Source: Rhizobium acidisoli (GTDB lineage Bacteria > Pseudomonadota > Alphaproteobacteria > Rhizobiales > Rhizobiaceae). Taken from it: DNA of 64,000 nt. The DNA lies in the NCBI RefSeq assembly GCF_002531755.2, contig NZ_CP034998.1:3162001-3226000 (forward strand), given 5' to 3'. Shown here one piece after another: positions 1-9,437 of this stretch. Both the position numbers and the translations under genes were made by a program. Under the pieces are notes generated by a model, which was not told the origin of the DNA, searched no databases, and saw nothing but the letters and a program-made list of their open reading frames with translations. The stretch's first letter is position 1. Every line of letters begins with the position of its first letter.

Positions 1-2
1 GC

Positions 3-206
3 CTCGTCGGCGCCATCGTCGGCGAGCTGCCGACAGGTGCGGTTGCCGGTATCGGCTCGAAGCTGCTGGCCGGTTCCTATTACAGCCAGACCATCGATAT
101 CTGGGCGGCTCTCGTCGCCGGGTCGCTGCTGGCGGGCATCCTGGTTGCGATCGTCGGCCTTGCGGCGAAGATCGTCGACCGTGCCATGGGCGGGAGGCCG
201 GCATGA
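3..206 (+). CDS. ABC transporter permease, C-terminal fragment (cut by window start)
   Basis: Only the last 67 residues are present; the frame is open to the window edge and ends with TGA at 204-206. The visible part runs AIVGELPTGAVAGIGSKLL, then one hydrophobic segment (WAALVAGSLLAGILVAIVGL) and a short polar tail, as in the end of a binding-protein-dependent inner-membrane permease of the NitT/TauT/SsuC type. The stop overlaps the ATG of the next permease by four bases (ATGA), so the two are translationally coupled and probably form a heterodimeric channel. The substrate cannot be read from the fragment. Confidence 0.75.
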   Translation, partial: LVGAIVGELPTGAVAGIGSKLLAGSYYSQTIDIWAALVAGSLLAGILVAIVGLAAKIVDRAMGGRPA

Positions 207-1330
207 GACATTTGACCTTCTCCTGGCAGGGCGTGACCGCCCTCCTCTTCTGCATGGCAGCGCTTGTCACCCTGCCGCTTCTGGCCGAAGGTGCGGCGCA
301 GCCCTTCACCGACGGCACGGCAAGCCTCGTCTTCACCATCGTCGTTGCGGCTGCCCTGCTGTCCTTTGCGCCGCAGCCGCCGGCCTACCGCGCCACCGTG
401 CTGTTCATCGGCGCGCATGGCGCCGCCTGGATGCTGCTTTCCGCTCTCTCCGGCAATGAGGGCATGGCTACGCGGGCGTATTTCCTGCTGCTGTTTTCCT
501 GCTGGCTGCTTGCCTGGCGATGCGTCACCGAGCTGTCGAAACTGCAGCCCGTCACTTCTTTCGGCAAATCGGCGCTCCAGCTGCTGATCCCGGCGATCTT
601 CGGCGCCTGGATCCTCATCCTCTGGGAAGCCGCGACGCGCGGCGCCGGCATTCCCTTCATCATCCTGCCGCCGCCGAGCGCCATCGGTGCCCGTATCATG
701 GCATCCCTGCCTATCCTCGGTGCCGATGTCAGGCAGACGATCTTCAAGGCGGTGCTGATCGGTTATATCGTCGGCTGCCTCAGTGGCTTTGTGGTTGCGG
801 TGCTGGCTGACCGCATCACTTTCCTGCGCCGCGGTCTCCTGCCGATCGGCAACATGGTGTCGGCCTTGCCGATCATCGGCGTCGCACCGGTGATGGTTAT
901 GTGGTTCGGCTTCGACTGGCCGTCGAAAGCCGCCGTCGTCATCATCATGACCTTCTTCCCGATGCTGGTGAATACCGTCGCCGGCCTTGCCGCCTCCGGC
1001 AGCATGGAGCGCGACCTGATGCGCACCTACGCCTCGAGCGACTGGCAGACGCTGTTCAAGCTCAAGCTTCCGGCCGCCATGCCCTTCATTTTCAACGCAC
1101 TGAAGATCAACTCGACGCTGGCGCTGATTGGTGCCATCGTTGCCGAATTCTTCGGGACGCCGATCGTCGGCATGGGTTTCCGCATCTCCACCGAGATCGG
1201 CCGTATGAATGTCGACATGGTTTGGGCGGAAATCGCTATCGCGGCGCTGGCCGGATCGATCTTTTATGGCATCATCGCCCTGACCGAACGGGCGGTGACG
1301 TTCTGGCATCCGTCTATCCGTGGTGGCTAG
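203..1330 (+). CDS. ABC transporter permease with extended N-terminal membrane region
   Basis: A 375-residue inner-membrane permease. The C-terminal two thirds (from about residue 130) is a binding-protein-dependent transport domain: the periplasm-facing PPPSAIG segment, several transmembrane helices, and an EAA-type cytoplasmic loop around residues 265-295 (SMERDLMRTYASSDWQTLFK, then KLPAAMPFIF) that docks on the ATPase. Ahead of it are four or five additional hydrophobic segments (residues 8-120) that ordinary SsuC-like permeases of about 260 residues lack. ATG overlaps the preceding permease stop. It lies 59 bases before the binding protein gene. The family covers thiamine-pyrimidine, riboflavin and sulfonate importers; the substrate here is not determined. 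The ATPase must lie upstream of the window. Confidence 0.85.
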   Translation: MRHLTFSWQGVTALLFCMAALVTLPLLAEGAAQPFTDGTASLVFTIVVAAALLSFAPQPPAYRATVLFIGAHGAAWMLLSALSGNEGMATRAYFLLLFSCWLLAWRCVTELSKLQPVTSFGKSALQLLIPAIFGAWILILWEAATRGAGIPFIILPPPSAIGARIMASLPILGADVRQTIFKAVLIGYIVGCLSGFVVAVLADRITFLRRGLLPIGNMVSALPIIGVAPVMVMWFGFDWPSKAAVVIIMTFFPMLVNTVAGLAASGSMERDLMRTYASSDWQTLFKLKLPAAMPFIFNALKINSTLALIGAIVAEFFGTPIVGMGFRISTEIGRMNVDMVWAEIAIAALAGSIFYGIIALTERAVTFWHPSIRGG

Positions 1331-1389
1331 GCGCGCACGGGCTTCGCAAATGGGGTTCGGGCATAACTTCAGAGGGTAAGGATAAGAAA

Positions 1390-2361
1390 ATGAAAAAGTT
1401 GATGGTTGCAATGATGGCGAGCGCGATGACGCTTGCCGCTGCCCAGGCGATGGCCGCCGACAAGGTGGTGCTGCAGCTGAAATGGGTCACGCAGAGCCAG
1501 TTCGGCGGTTATTACGTCGCCAAGGACAAGGGCTTCTATAAGGAAGAAGGCCTCGACGTCGATATCAAGCCGGGCGGCCCTGATATTGCCCCCGAGCAGG
1601 TGATCGCCGGCGGTGGCGCCGATGTCATCGTCGATTGGATGGGCGGCGCCCTGGTTGCCCGCGAAAAGGGCGTCCCGCTCGTCAACATCGCCCAGCCCTA
1701 CCAGAAATCGGGCCTGGAAATGATTTGCCGCAAGGACGGCCCGGTCAAGACCGAAGCCGACTTCAAGGGCCACACGCTCGGCGTCTGGTTCTTCGGCAAC
1801 GAATATCCCTTCTTCGCCTGGATGAACAAGCTGGGTCTGTCGACGGAAGGCGGCGCGAACGGCGTCACCGTGCTGAAGCAGAGCTTCGACGTGCAGCCAC
1901 TCGTCCAGAAGCAGGCCGACTGCATCTCTGTGATGACCTACAATGAATACTGGCAGGCGATCGATGCCGGCTTCAAGCCGGAGGAACTGACGGTCTTCAA
2001 CTATACCGAGATGGGCAACGACCTGTTGGAAGACGGCCTCTATGCGATGGAAGACAAGCTGAAGGACCCGGCCTTCAAGGAGAAGATGGTCAAGTTCGTC
2101 CGCGCCTCGATGAAGGGCTGGAAATATGCGACCGAAAACCCCGACGAAGCCGCCGAGATCGTGATGGACAATGGCGGTCAGGACGATAATCACCAGAAGC
2201 GGATGATGGGCGAAGTCGCCAAGCTGGTCGGTGACGGCTCAGGCAAGCTGGACGAAGCGCTCTATGCCCGCACCACAAAGGCGCTGCTCGATCAGAAGAT
2301 CATCAACAAGGAGCCCTCGGGCGCCTGGACGCACGACATTACCGACGCCGCATCCAAGTAA
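1390..2361 (+). CDS. ABC transporter substrate-binding protein, NMT1/THI5-like
   Basis: A 323-residue periplasmic binding protein. The ATG at 1390 follows GAGGGTAAGGATA and opens a Sec signal peptide (MKKLMVAMMASAMTLAAAQA, cleavage near AMA-AD). The mature protein begins with a beta strand then LKWVTQSQFGGYYVAKDKGF, the hallmark of the NMT1/THI5-like group that binds pyrimidine precursors and, in some rhizobial systems, riboflavin. Aromatic residues in FFGNEYPFFAWM could stack on a ring. The frame is open well upstream, but that part overlaps the permease gene and has no signal sequence, so the 1390 start is preferred. It is the last gene of the importer operon and is followed by a terminator. 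Ligand is inference: a thiamine-precursor- or flavin-like ring compound. Confidence 0.86.
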   Translation: MKKLMVAMMASAMTLAAAQAMAADKVVLQLKWVTQSQFGGYYVAKDKGFYKEEGLDVDIKPGGPDIAPEQVIAGGGADVIVDWMGGALVAREKGVPLVNIAQPYQKSGLEMICRKDGPVKTEADFKGHTLGVWFFGNEYPFFAWMNKLGLSTEGGANGVTVLKQSFDVQPLVQKQADCISVMTYNEYWQAIDAGFKPEELTVFNYTEMGNDLLEDGLYAMEDKLKDPAFKEKMVKFVRASMKGWKYATENPDEAAEIVMDNGGQDDNHQKRMMGEVAKLVGDGSGKLDEALYARTTKALLDQKIINKEPSGAWTHDITDAASK

Positions 2362-2383
2362 CCGCGGCAAACAATGCAAAAAC

Positions 2384-2416
2384 GAAACGCGCGGGAGATC
2401 TCCGCGCGTTTCTTTT
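2384..2416 (+). terminator. Rho-independent terminator of the ABC importer operon
   Basis: A perfect GC-rich hairpin, GAAACGCGCGG (2384-2394) with CCGCGCGTTTC (2402-2412), a seven-base loop and a TTTT run, placed 23 bases after the binding-protein stop. Confidence 0.9.
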
Positions 2417-2755
2417 ATCCGCCTGATAAAAAACGCCTTGCAACTGTCGCATTTGTCGGGCGTCAAACGTCATGGGGGAAGAAGCAGGATCAATCATCGT
2501 CATGTTCACATAACCCTACGGTGATTGATTCAGGTTTCGATGGTAATTATTATCGGCTCATGGGGAATTGTTTTCTGCCGGGCTTGCATATCGAGCAAAT
2601 CGATACCAACTAAAAGCCGATTTGCCGGCGAGGGATGAAGACGGCAATGATGTGCGGATACCCCTGAGAATGCAGGAAAGGCAGTGGCCTGGTCGCGAGC
2701 TGAGTGGCAGACGCGCGAGTTCGGCTAAGCTTGTTACAAGATTGGACGAAGACGC
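2417..2755. other. Intergenic region before the first RND system
   Basis: No open frame here has coding character. It must hold the promoter of the adaptor-pump pair. An inverted repeat, ATCAATCA (2489-2496) and TGATTGAT (2522-2529), separated by 25 bases, is visible; it could be an operator or a leader hairpin. No regulator gene lies next to it. Confidence 0.5.
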
Positions 2756-3946
2756 ATGGCACGCAAGCCGATTGAAATTCTAGGCGCCGCTACCCTTTTT
2801 GCAGCAGCTCTCGCTGCATCCACGGTATTTTCGCAGGAAAAGCCAGTCGAAAAACCGCAGCAGAATCTGCCGGCGATCGTCGTCACCAAGGCTGTGAATC
2901 GCACGCTCGTCGACCGTGTCATCGGCACGGGAACGATCAAGCCCGTCGAGGAAGTTTATATTCAACCACAGGTCGAAGGCCTGTCAATCCGCACGCTGAA
3001 AGCCGATGTCGGCGACAAGGTTCAGGCGGAAAGCACCTTGGCGACGCTCAACGACGACGCGCTGGTGCTGGAGAAGAGCCAGATGATGGCGACGAAAGCC
3101 AAGGGTGAGGCAAGCCTCGCCCAGCTGCGCGCCCAGCTCATCGAGGCGCAGGCCAATGCCGAACAGGCAAGACAGCAGCAGGCCCGCGCCCAGGAAATGG
3201 TCAAGAAGGGCACGGTTTCCACCGCCCAGGTCGAGCAGGCCGATGCGACGGCCGCCGCCGCCAATGCCCGCGTCGTCTCCGCCGAACAGGCGATCGAGGT
3301 CGCCGAGGCCGATCTCAAAGTCTTCGACAGCCAGATCGCCGATGCGGATTTGAAGCTGGCGCGCACCGATGTGAAGACGCCGGTGGCCGGCACGGTCTCG
3401 GCGAAGAACGCCAAGGTCGGCGCCATTGCCGCCGGCAACGGCGATCCGCTGTTCACCCTGATCCGCGACGGCGATGTCGAGCTTGTCGCGGAGGTCGCCG
3501 AAAGCGACATCGTCAGGGTCGCGGCCGGCCAGAAGGCGGCGATTTCGCTTTCCGGCAGCCGCGAGAAGCTTTCCGGCGCCGTGCGCTTGGTGTCGCCGAC
3601 CGTCGATGCGGTCACCCGCCTCGGCCTCGTCCATATCTCTATCGACGACGACAGCAAGGCGCGCTCCGGCATGTATGGCAGCGCCGAGATCATCGTTCGC
3701 GAGACGGAGGGCGTATCGCTTCCGCTGACCGCCGTGCTCACTGGTAACGAAGGCTCGTCGGCCCGCAAGGTCGAGGATGGCGTGGTGAAATTCGCCAAGG
3801 TCGAGACCGGCATCCAGGACGGAGCCTATGTCGAGATCGTCGATGGATTGAAGAGCGGCGACGAGGTCGTGGCCAAGGCGGGCGCTTATGTCCGTGACGG
3901 CGACCACATCACGCCGGTGCGTGAACAGCCCCCGGCTTCCAACTAA
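2756..3946 (+). CDS. RND efflux periplasmic adaptor (membrane fusion protein)
   Basis: A 396-residue adaptor that links an inner-membrane RND pump to an outer-membrane channel. An N-terminal export segment (residues 8-24, AATLFAAALAASTVFS) precedes a first lipoyl half (GLSIRTLKADVGDKV), a long alpha-helical hairpin rich in Ala, Gln and Glu (about residues 110-195, 28 AQLIEAQANAEQARQQQARA-type heptads), the second lipoyl half (DVKTPVAGTVSAKNAKVG), a beta barrel and a membrane-proximal domain. It starts with ATG after a weak ribosome site and ends 12 bases before the pump gene, so the two are an operon. No outer-membrane factor is encoded nearby; a shared TolC-like channel is expected. Confidence 0.9.
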   Translation: MARKPIEILGAATLFAAALAASTVFSQEKPVEKPQQNLPAIVVTKAVNRTLVDRVIGTGTIKPVEEVYIQPQVEGLSIRTLKADVGDKVQAESTLATLNDDALVLEKSQMMATKAKGEASLAQLRAQLIEAQANAEQARQQQARAQEMVKKGTVSTAQVEQADATAAAANARVVSAEQAIEVAEADLKVFDSQIADADLKLARTDVKTPVAGTVSAKNAKVGAIAAGNGDPLFTLIRDGDVELVAEVAESDIVRVAAGQKAAISLSGSREKLSGAVRLVSPTVDAVTRLGLVHISIDDDSKARSGMYGSAEIIVRETEGVSLPLTAVLTGNEGSSARKVEDGVVKFAKVETGIQDGAYVEIVDGLKSGDEVVAKAGAYVRDGDHITPVREQPPASN

Positions 3947-3958
3947 AGAGACCATCCG

Positions 3959-6900
3959 ATGAATTTTTCAGCCTGGTCCATTCGAAATCCGATCGCGCCG
4001 CTGCTGGCCTTCTGCCTGTTGATATTCATCGGCATGCAGTCCTTCAACAAGCTGCCGATCACGCGCTTCCCGAACATCGACGTTCCGCTTGTTTCGATCA
4101 GCGTGACGCAGAGCGGCGCGTCGCCCGCCGAACTCGAAATGCAGGTGACGAAGGAGATCGAAGACGCGATCGCCTCCATCACCGGCATCGACGAAATCCA
4201 GTCGACGGTGACCGACGGCAGCTCGCAGACCAACGTCATGTTCCGCATGGAAGTGCCGACGGAGCAGGCCGTGCAGGACGTCAAGGATGCGATCGACCGC
4301 ATTCGCAGCGATCTGCCGGCGACCGCCGAGGCACCGATCGTCACCAAGGTCGATGTCGAGGGCCAGGCGATCCAGACCTTCGCCGTGTCCTCGCCCGACA
4401 TGTCGCTGGAAGAACTCTCCTGGTTCGTCGACGATACGGTCAAGCGTGCGCTGCAGGGCCAGGCCGGCATCGGCCGCGTCGACCGTTACGGCGGCGCCGA
4501 GCGCGAAGTGCGCATCGAACTCACTCCCGGCAAGCTCGATGCCTATGGCATCACCGCGGCGAGCGTGAACGAGCAGCTGCGCGGCACAAACATCGACCTC
4601 GGCTCCGGCCGCGGCCAGGTGGCCGGCAGCGAACAGGCGATCCGCGTTCTCGGCGATGCCCGCAACGTCGCCGAGCTCGCCGACACGACGATTGCGCTGC
4701 CGAACGGCCGCTTTGTCAAGCTGTCCGATCTCGGTGTCATCAAGGACACCTATGAAGAGCCGAAATCCTTCTCGCGCTTCAATGATACGCCTGTTGTCAC
4801 CTTCGGCGTCTTTCGCTCCAAGGGCGCCAGCGAAGTCAGCGTCGCCGAAACCGTCGCACAGAGCCTCGACAAGGTCCGCAGCGAAAACCCGAACGTGAAG
4901 ATCGAACTGATCGACGATTCGGTTTATTTCACCTACGGCAACTACGAAGCCGCCATCCATACGCTGCTCGAAGGCGCGCTGCTCGCCGTCATCGTCGTCC
5001 TCCTGTTCCTGAGAAACTGGCGCGCGACGCTGATCTCGGCCATCGCCCTGCCACTGTCGGCGATCCCGACCTTCTGGGTCATGGACATGATGGGCTTCTC
5101 GCTGAACCTCGTCAGCTTCCTCGCCTTGACGCTCGCGACCGGCATCCTGGTCGACGACGCGATCGTCGAAATCGAGAACATCGCCCGCCACATCAAGATG
5201 GGCAAGACGCCCTATCGGGCGGCGATCGAGGCGGCGGATGAAATCGGCCTTGCCGTCATCGCCACCACCTTCACCATCATCGCCGTCTTCGTGCCGGTTT
5301 CCTTCATGCCGGGCATTCCCGGCCAGTATTTCATCCAGTTCGGCCTGACCGTCGCCTTCTCCGTCTTCTTCTCGCTGATGGTGGCACGCCTTATCACCCC
5401 GATGATGGCCGCCTATCTGATGCGTGCGGAAGACGGCGTCGACGATCATCACGACAATGACAGCCTGCTGATGAAGGGCTATACGCGCCTTGTCACCGGC
5501 ACGACCCGTAAGTGGTATTGGCGTTATACGACCCTGATCGTAGCCTTCATCTTCACGGTAGGTTCGGTCATCTCGTTGTTCATGTTCGTGCCCGGCAGCT
5601 TCCTGCCGACGGAAGATGCTTCGCGCATCGTTCTCTCCGTCGAACTGCCGCCGAATGCACGGCTTGACGATACCGAGAAGACGACCGATGCGATCTATGA
5701 CAGGGTCAAGGATATCAACGGCGTCGAAAGCGTCTTCGTCCTCGGCGGCGCATCGCCGAAGGGTGATCTCGAACTGCGCCGTGCGACCATCACGCTGGCG
5801 CTTGATAAGCTCGACCAATCGCTGATCAAGAAGATGGTCAATGACGGGCTCGGCGCCATCCCGGTCATCGGTCCGATGTTGCCGAAGGTGGAAGTCCACG
5901 GTCGTGAACGTCCGCAATGGGATATCGAAAAGGAAGTTTTCGCCAAGCTGCGCGACATTCCCGACGTCCATATCCTGAAACTCAATGACCGCGGTGAACG
6001 CGACCTCGCCTTCAACTTCCTCTCCAAGAACGAGAAGGACCTGAACGACGCCGTCGGCATTCTGGAATCCAAGCTCCGCGCCGATCCGCTGCTTGCCAAT
6101 GTCAGCGCCGACGGCGCCCTGCCCCGTCCGGAACTGCAGGTCTATCCACGCAAGGATGAGGCCGCACGCCTCGGCATCACGCCGCAGCAGATCTCCGAGA
6201 CGATCCGTGTCGCCACCATCGGTGATGTCGATGCGGCTCTTGCCAAGATCTCGCTCGACGATCGCCAGATCCCGATCCGGGTCCAGGCGGCGGTCGATAT
6301 GCGCCGTGATCTCTCGGCCATCCGCGCATTGAAGATCCAGACAGCCAGCGGCGGCACCGTTCCGCTCGCTAGCGTCGCCAATATCGACTATTCCGAAGGC
6401 GTAAGTTCGATCAAGCGCAACAACCGCTACCGCGTCGTGGCGATCGGCTCCGACCTGCCGCAGGGCGTAGCGCTCGACACGGCTTCGGCCCGCTTCCGCG
6501 AGATCGTCAAGGCGGCCAATATCCCGGCCACGGTGCATCTTGCCGAAAGCGGCGATACCAAGGTGCAGAGCGAGATGCAGCAGAGCTTCGTCAACGCCAT
6601 GTTGATGGGCCTCCTGCTGGTGCTGACAGTGCTGATCCTGCTCTTCAAGAACGTGATTCAGCCCTTCACCATCCTCTTCTCGCTGCCGCTCGCCATCGGC
6701 GGCGTCGCGGCGGCTCTGATCATCACCAGCAATCCGCTGTCGATGCCCGTGATGATCGGCATCCTGATGCTGATGGGTGTCGTCACCAAGAACGCTATCC
6801 TCCTCGTCGATTTCGCGATCGAGATGCGCCACCAGGGCATGGCTCGCGTCGAAGCCATGGTCGAAGCCGGCCGCAAGCGCGCCCGGCCGATCATCATGAC

Positions 6901-7288
6901 CTCGATCGCCATGTCGGCGGGCATGCTGCCTTCCGCGCTGGGCGTCGGTGAAGGCGGTTCGTTCCGCGCGCCGATGGCGATCGCCGTGATCGGCGGCATC
7001 ATCGTCTCGACGGTGCTCTCGCTCGTCGTCGTGCCGTCCTTCTTCCTGATCATGGACGATCTGTCCCGCCTGCTCGGCTGGATGTTCGGCCGCCTGGTCG
7101 GCAGGAAGGACGAGGAGGAACTGCCGCTGTCGCGCGAGGATCTCACCCGCGTCACCCGCGAGAACCGCGACGATATCGACTCGTTGGAGGAGCGGCTGAC
7201 CGCGATCGAAAAGCCGGAAAGCAAGCGCAAGAACGCCAATGGCAAAGACACCAACGTGCTGCGGCTGCCGCCTTTCGCAGCAGAATAA
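3959..7288 (+). CDS. RND efflux pump, inner-membrane subunit
   Basis: A 1109-residue proton-driven pump of the AcrB/AcrD/AcrF family, a little longer than the usual 1030-1050. It opens with the classic FSAWSIRNPIAPLLAF helix and carries two repeats of six helices with large periplasmic loops. The proton-relay pair is present in TM4 (GILVDDAIVEIENI) and the TM10 lysine in GVVTKNAILLVDFA. The extra length is a charged cytoplasmic tail after the last helix (RKDEEELPLSREDLTR onwards). It sits 12 bases after the adaptor, with GAGACC ahead of the ATG, and is closed by a terminator. Sequence alone does not tell the substrates; it is not a heavy-metal (CusA) type because it lacks the Met-rich signature. 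Confidence 0.92.
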   Translation: MNFSAWSIRNPIAPLLAFCLLIFIGMQSFNKLPITRFPNIDVPLVSISVTQSGASPAELEMQVTKEIEDAIASITGIDEIQSTVTDGSSQTNVMFRMEVPTEQAVQDVKDAIDRIRSDLPATAEAPIVTKVDVEGQAIQTFAVSSPDMSLEELSWFVDDTVKRALQGQAGIGRVDRYGGAEREVRIELTPGKLDAYGITAASVNEQLRGTNIDLGSGRGQVAGSEQAIRVLGDARNVAELADTTIALPNGRFVKLSDLGVIKDTYEEPKSFSRFNDTPVVTFGVFRSKGASEVSVAETVAQSLDKVRSENPNVKIELIDDSVYFTYGNYEAAIHTLLEGALLAVIVVLLFLRNWRATLISAIALPLSAIPTFWVMDMMGFSLNLVSFLALTLATGILVDDAIVEIENIARHIKMGKTPYRAAIEAADEIGLAVIATTFTIIAVFVPVSFMPGIPGQYFIQFGLTVAFSVFFSLMVARLITPMMAAYLMRAEDGVDDHHDNDSLLMKGYTRLVTGTTRKWYWRYTTLIVAFIFTVGSVISLFMFVPGSFLPTEDASRIVLSVELPPNARLDDTEKTTDAIYDRVKDINGVESVFVLGGASPKGDLELRRATITLALDKLDQSLIKKMVNDGLGAIPVIGPMLPKVEVHGRERPQWDIEKEVFAKLRDIPDVHILKLNDRGERDLAFNFLSKNEKDLNDAVGILESKLRADPLLANVSADGALPRPELQVYPRKDEAARLGITPQQISETIRVATIGDVDAALAKISLDDRQIPIRVQAAVDMRRDLSAIRALKIQTASGGTVPLASVANIDYSEGVSSIKRNNRYRVVAIGSDLPQGVALDTASARFREIVKAANIPATVHLAESGDTKVQSEMQQSFVNAMLMGLLLVLTVLILLFKNVIQPFTILFSLPLAIGGVAAALIITSNPLSMPVMIGILMLMGVVTKNAILLVDFAIEMRHQGMARVEAMVEAGRKRARPIIMTSIAMSAGMLPSALGVGEGGSFRAPMAIAVIGGIIVSTVLSLVVVPSFFLIMDDLSRLLGWMFGRLVGRKDEEELPLSREDLTRVTRENRDDIDSLEERLTAIEKPESKRKNANGKDTNVLRLPPFAAE

Positions 7289-7305
7289 GCAGAACGCAGA
7301 ACATG

Positions 7306-7341
7306 AACGGGCCGGGAGCGATCTCCCGGCCCGTTTCATTT
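7306..7341 (+). terminator. Terminator between the RND pump and ureG
   Basis: A stem of about 13 pairs (AACGGGCCGGGAG at 7306-7318 with CTCCCGGCCCGTT at 7323-7335), four-base loop, then TTCATTTT. It lies between convergent transcripts (pump on plus, ureG on minus) and may act in both directions, although the T-run favours the plus strand. Confidence 0.85.
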
Positions 7342-7393
7342 TGCCGTTCTCGCCGCTATCCGCAGCGTCGGTCTGCAGCGGCAAGTCTGCCCG

Positions 7394-8005
7394 TCAGAGC
7401 CCGCCCAGCTCCCTGAGAAAGCTGACAATCGAGCTGACGCCGTCGCCGCGCTTCATGTCGGAGAAGACGAAGGGGCGGCTTGCGCGCATGCGCGTCGCAT
7501 CCCGGTCCATCACCTCGAGATCGGCGCCCACATAGGGCGCCAGATCCTTCTTGTTGATGACGAGAAGATCCGAGCGGGTGATGCCGGGCCCGCCCTTGCG
7601 AGGGATTTCCTCGCCCTGGCAGACGGAGATGACATAGATGGTGATATCGGCAAGATCGGGCGAAAAGGTCGCTGCCAGATTGTCGCCGCCGGACTCGATG
7701 AAGACCACGTCGAGATCGGGAATCCGCTGGTTGAGGCCGGCAATCGCCTGAAGATTGATCGTTGCATCCTCGCGAATGGCGGTGTGCGGACAGCCGCCAG
7801 TTTCGACACCGACGATCCGGTCCGAAGGCAATGCCTGCATGCGCACCAGCGCCTCGGCATCCTCGGTCGTGTAGATGTCATTGGTAACGACAGCGACGGA
7901 ATAGTTGTCGCGCATCGCCTTGCAGAGCTTTTCGGTCAGCGCCGTCTTGCCCGAGCCGACCGGCCCGCCGATGCCGACGCGCAGAGGTCCGTTTCTAGAT
8001 TTCAT
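7394..8005 (-). CDS. ureG: Urease accessory GTPase UreG
   Basis: A 203-residue cytoplasmic GTPase that powers nickel insertion into apo-urease together with UreD, UreF and UreE. Seen directly: P-loop GPVGSGKT near residue 14, the Ni/Zn-binding CPH in [14 protein letters not shown], the [11 protein letters not shown] switch segment, and the guanine-specificity NKKD. Length matches the family. The start ATG has GGAGTAAGG just upstream. It is the last gene of the urt-ure block, 88 bases after ureF, and faces the RND pump across a terminator. Confidence 0.98.
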   Translation of the reverse strand: MKSRNGPLRVGIGGPVGSGKTALTEKLCKAMRDNYSVAVVTNDIYTTEDAEALVRMQALPSDRIVGVETGGCPHTAIREDATINLQAIAGLNQRIPDLDVVFIESGGDNLAATFSPDLADITIYVISVCQGEEIPRKGGPGITRSDLLVINKKDLAPYVGADLEVMDRDATRMRASRPFVFSDMKRGDGVSSIVSFLRELGGL

Positions 8006-8093
8006 ATGCCTTACTCCAATCGAACCCGATGATAGCGACGCCGAGGGCGCACGCCACCGTCAAATGACGCAGATGGTCGGATAATTTACGCCA

Positions 8094-8765
8094 TCACGAA
8101 CGGAACAGCCGCGTCGCCTGCGTCTCATGCCGCAGGCCGGCAATATCGGCCTGCACCGTCGCCGAGCCGAGATCGTCGAGCGTCGAGGCCGCTGCCCGCC
8201 GCGCGACCTCCGTGATGCACTCTTCGAGACCGGCAAGCACGGCAACACCGTCCCTCTGGCCGGTCACGCCGAGGCGGATGCCTGAGGAAACCGCCTGCGA
8301 GGCATAGGCATGCAGGAAGACGGCGAGCGCCTTCTCAGGCCCGATGCCGTGCGCGCCAGTGACCGCCCCGACCGCGACGGGATAGGCCGCCTTGTCAGGC
8401 AGTCTTTCGAACACGCCATCAGGCCAGGCGCGTGCCGCCGTCAGGAAGGCGTCGCCGAGCAGCATGGTTTCCTGATGGCGCTCGCGCGATCCGGCAAGCG
8501 CCTCCGCAAGCGCGGCAATCTCGACAAGGCGTGCGGGCTCTGCCTGCCACCTGTGGCTTTCGGCCAAAAGCACCGCATCGTTCCAAACCGAACCATAGCC
8601 GATCAGCGTGCCGATCCAAGCCGCCAGCGAGACGGCATCGGTGACCAGCCCGTCCGCCACCGCCCGCTCCAGCCCGCCCGAATAGGCAAAGCTGCCGACC
8701 GGAAAGGCCGGCGAGAGCCATGCCGTCAGACGCAGCAATGCCTGCAGCTCACGATCTCCCGTCAT
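8094..8765 (-). CDS. ureF: Urease accessory protein UreF
   Basis: A 223-residue, mainly helical protein that bridges UreD and UreG in the urease activation complex and gates GTP hydrolysis. Family marks seen: the N-terminal [20 protein letters not shown] (with the [12 protein letters not shown] core), the central [14 protein letters not shown] and the C-terminal region ending TQATRLFRS. Start ATG is preceded by GAGG at a good distance and lies six bases after the ureE stop, so ureE-ureF are co-transcribed. Nothing is missing compared with other rhizobial UreF proteins. Confidence 0.97.
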   Translation of the reverse strand: MTGDRELQALLRLTAWLSPAFPVGSFAYSGGLERAVADGLVTDAVSLAAWIGTLIGYGSVWNDAVLLAESHRWQAEPARLVEIAALAEALAGSRERHQETMLLGDAFLTAARAWPDGVFERLPDKAAYPVAVGAVTGAHGIGPEKALAVFLHAYASQAVSSGIRLGVTGQRDGVAVLAGLEECITEVARRAAASTLDDLGSATVQADIAGLRHETQATRLFRS

Positions 8766-8771
8766 CGAGCC

Positions 8772-9353
8772 TCAGTCGTGCTTATGGTCGTGATGATGTC
8801 CGTGGTCATGGTCATGGTCGTGATCACATCCCGGCCCATGCACATGGTCGTGGCCGTGATCATGTTTGTGCTCATGCCCGTGGTCATGCGCCGCATGACC
8901 CTGATCGTGCGAATGCGCGCCATGGGAATGATAGGCGCCGCGCGCCGGCTGGAAGGGTTCGTCGATGTCGAGGACGGTGGCGCCGAGCCCCTGCAGCATG
9001 CTGCGAATGACGTGGTCGCGCAGGATGACGATACGGTCTTCCTCGATCTGGGCCGCGAGATGGCGGTTGCCGAGATGCCAGGCAAGCTCGACCAGATGCG
9101 TGCGGTCATGGCCGCGAATTTCAAACAGTTTCTCATCGGCCGCGAGAATCTCGATCAGTTCGCCGTCGTCGCGCACCAGCAGGTCGCCATTGGCAAAAAG
9201 CACCGGGTCCTTGAGATCGAGCATGACCATCTCGCCATTTTCCAGATGCAGCAGCTTGCGGCGCAGATGGCGCAGATCGTGCGGCAGCTTGACCTGGGCG
9301 GTCGGATGGGAGGACGGGGTTCCGGCGGGAAGATAGGAGGTAACGCGCTGCAT
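8772..9353 (-). CDS. ureE: Urease nickel metallochaperone UreE with long histidine-rich tail
   Basis: A 193-residue nickel chaperone. Residues 1-70 form the peptide-binding domain ([16 protein letters not shown], then [14 protein letters not shown]); residues 75-140 form the metal-binding domain with [18 protein letters not shown] and [16 protein letters not shown], whose His residue is the conserved dimer-interface ligand. From about residue 142 to the end the protein is almost only His, Asp and Gly: I count 23 histidines in about 52 residues, plus one Cys in the tail. Such tails in Klebsiella UreE store several Ni ions. It follows a GGDEF gene and precedes ureF by six bases. Confidence 0.97.
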   Translation of the reverse strand: MQRVTSYLPAGTPSSHPTAQVKLPHDLRHLRRKLLHLENGEMVMLDLKDPVLFANGDLLVRDDGELIEILAADEKLFEIRGHDRTHLVELAWHLGNRHLAAQIEEDRIVILRDHVIRSMLQGLGATVLDIDEPFQPARGAYHSHGAHSHDQGHAAHDHGHEHKHDHGHDHVHGPGCDHDHDHDHGHHHDHKHD

Positions 9354-9437
9354 GATATGTCCGTTTTGCTGAGGCGACCATGCAAAATAGCCTTTCCCGA
9401 TGCAAGCACCAATGGCCTTTGTGCTCGCTTCGGGCTT

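Noticed and set aside
3968-7384. A 1138-codon open frame on the minus strand opposite the first RND pump
   Set aside because: It is a mirror frame of a high-G+C gene: Asp/Arg/His-rich, no domain, no ribosome site.
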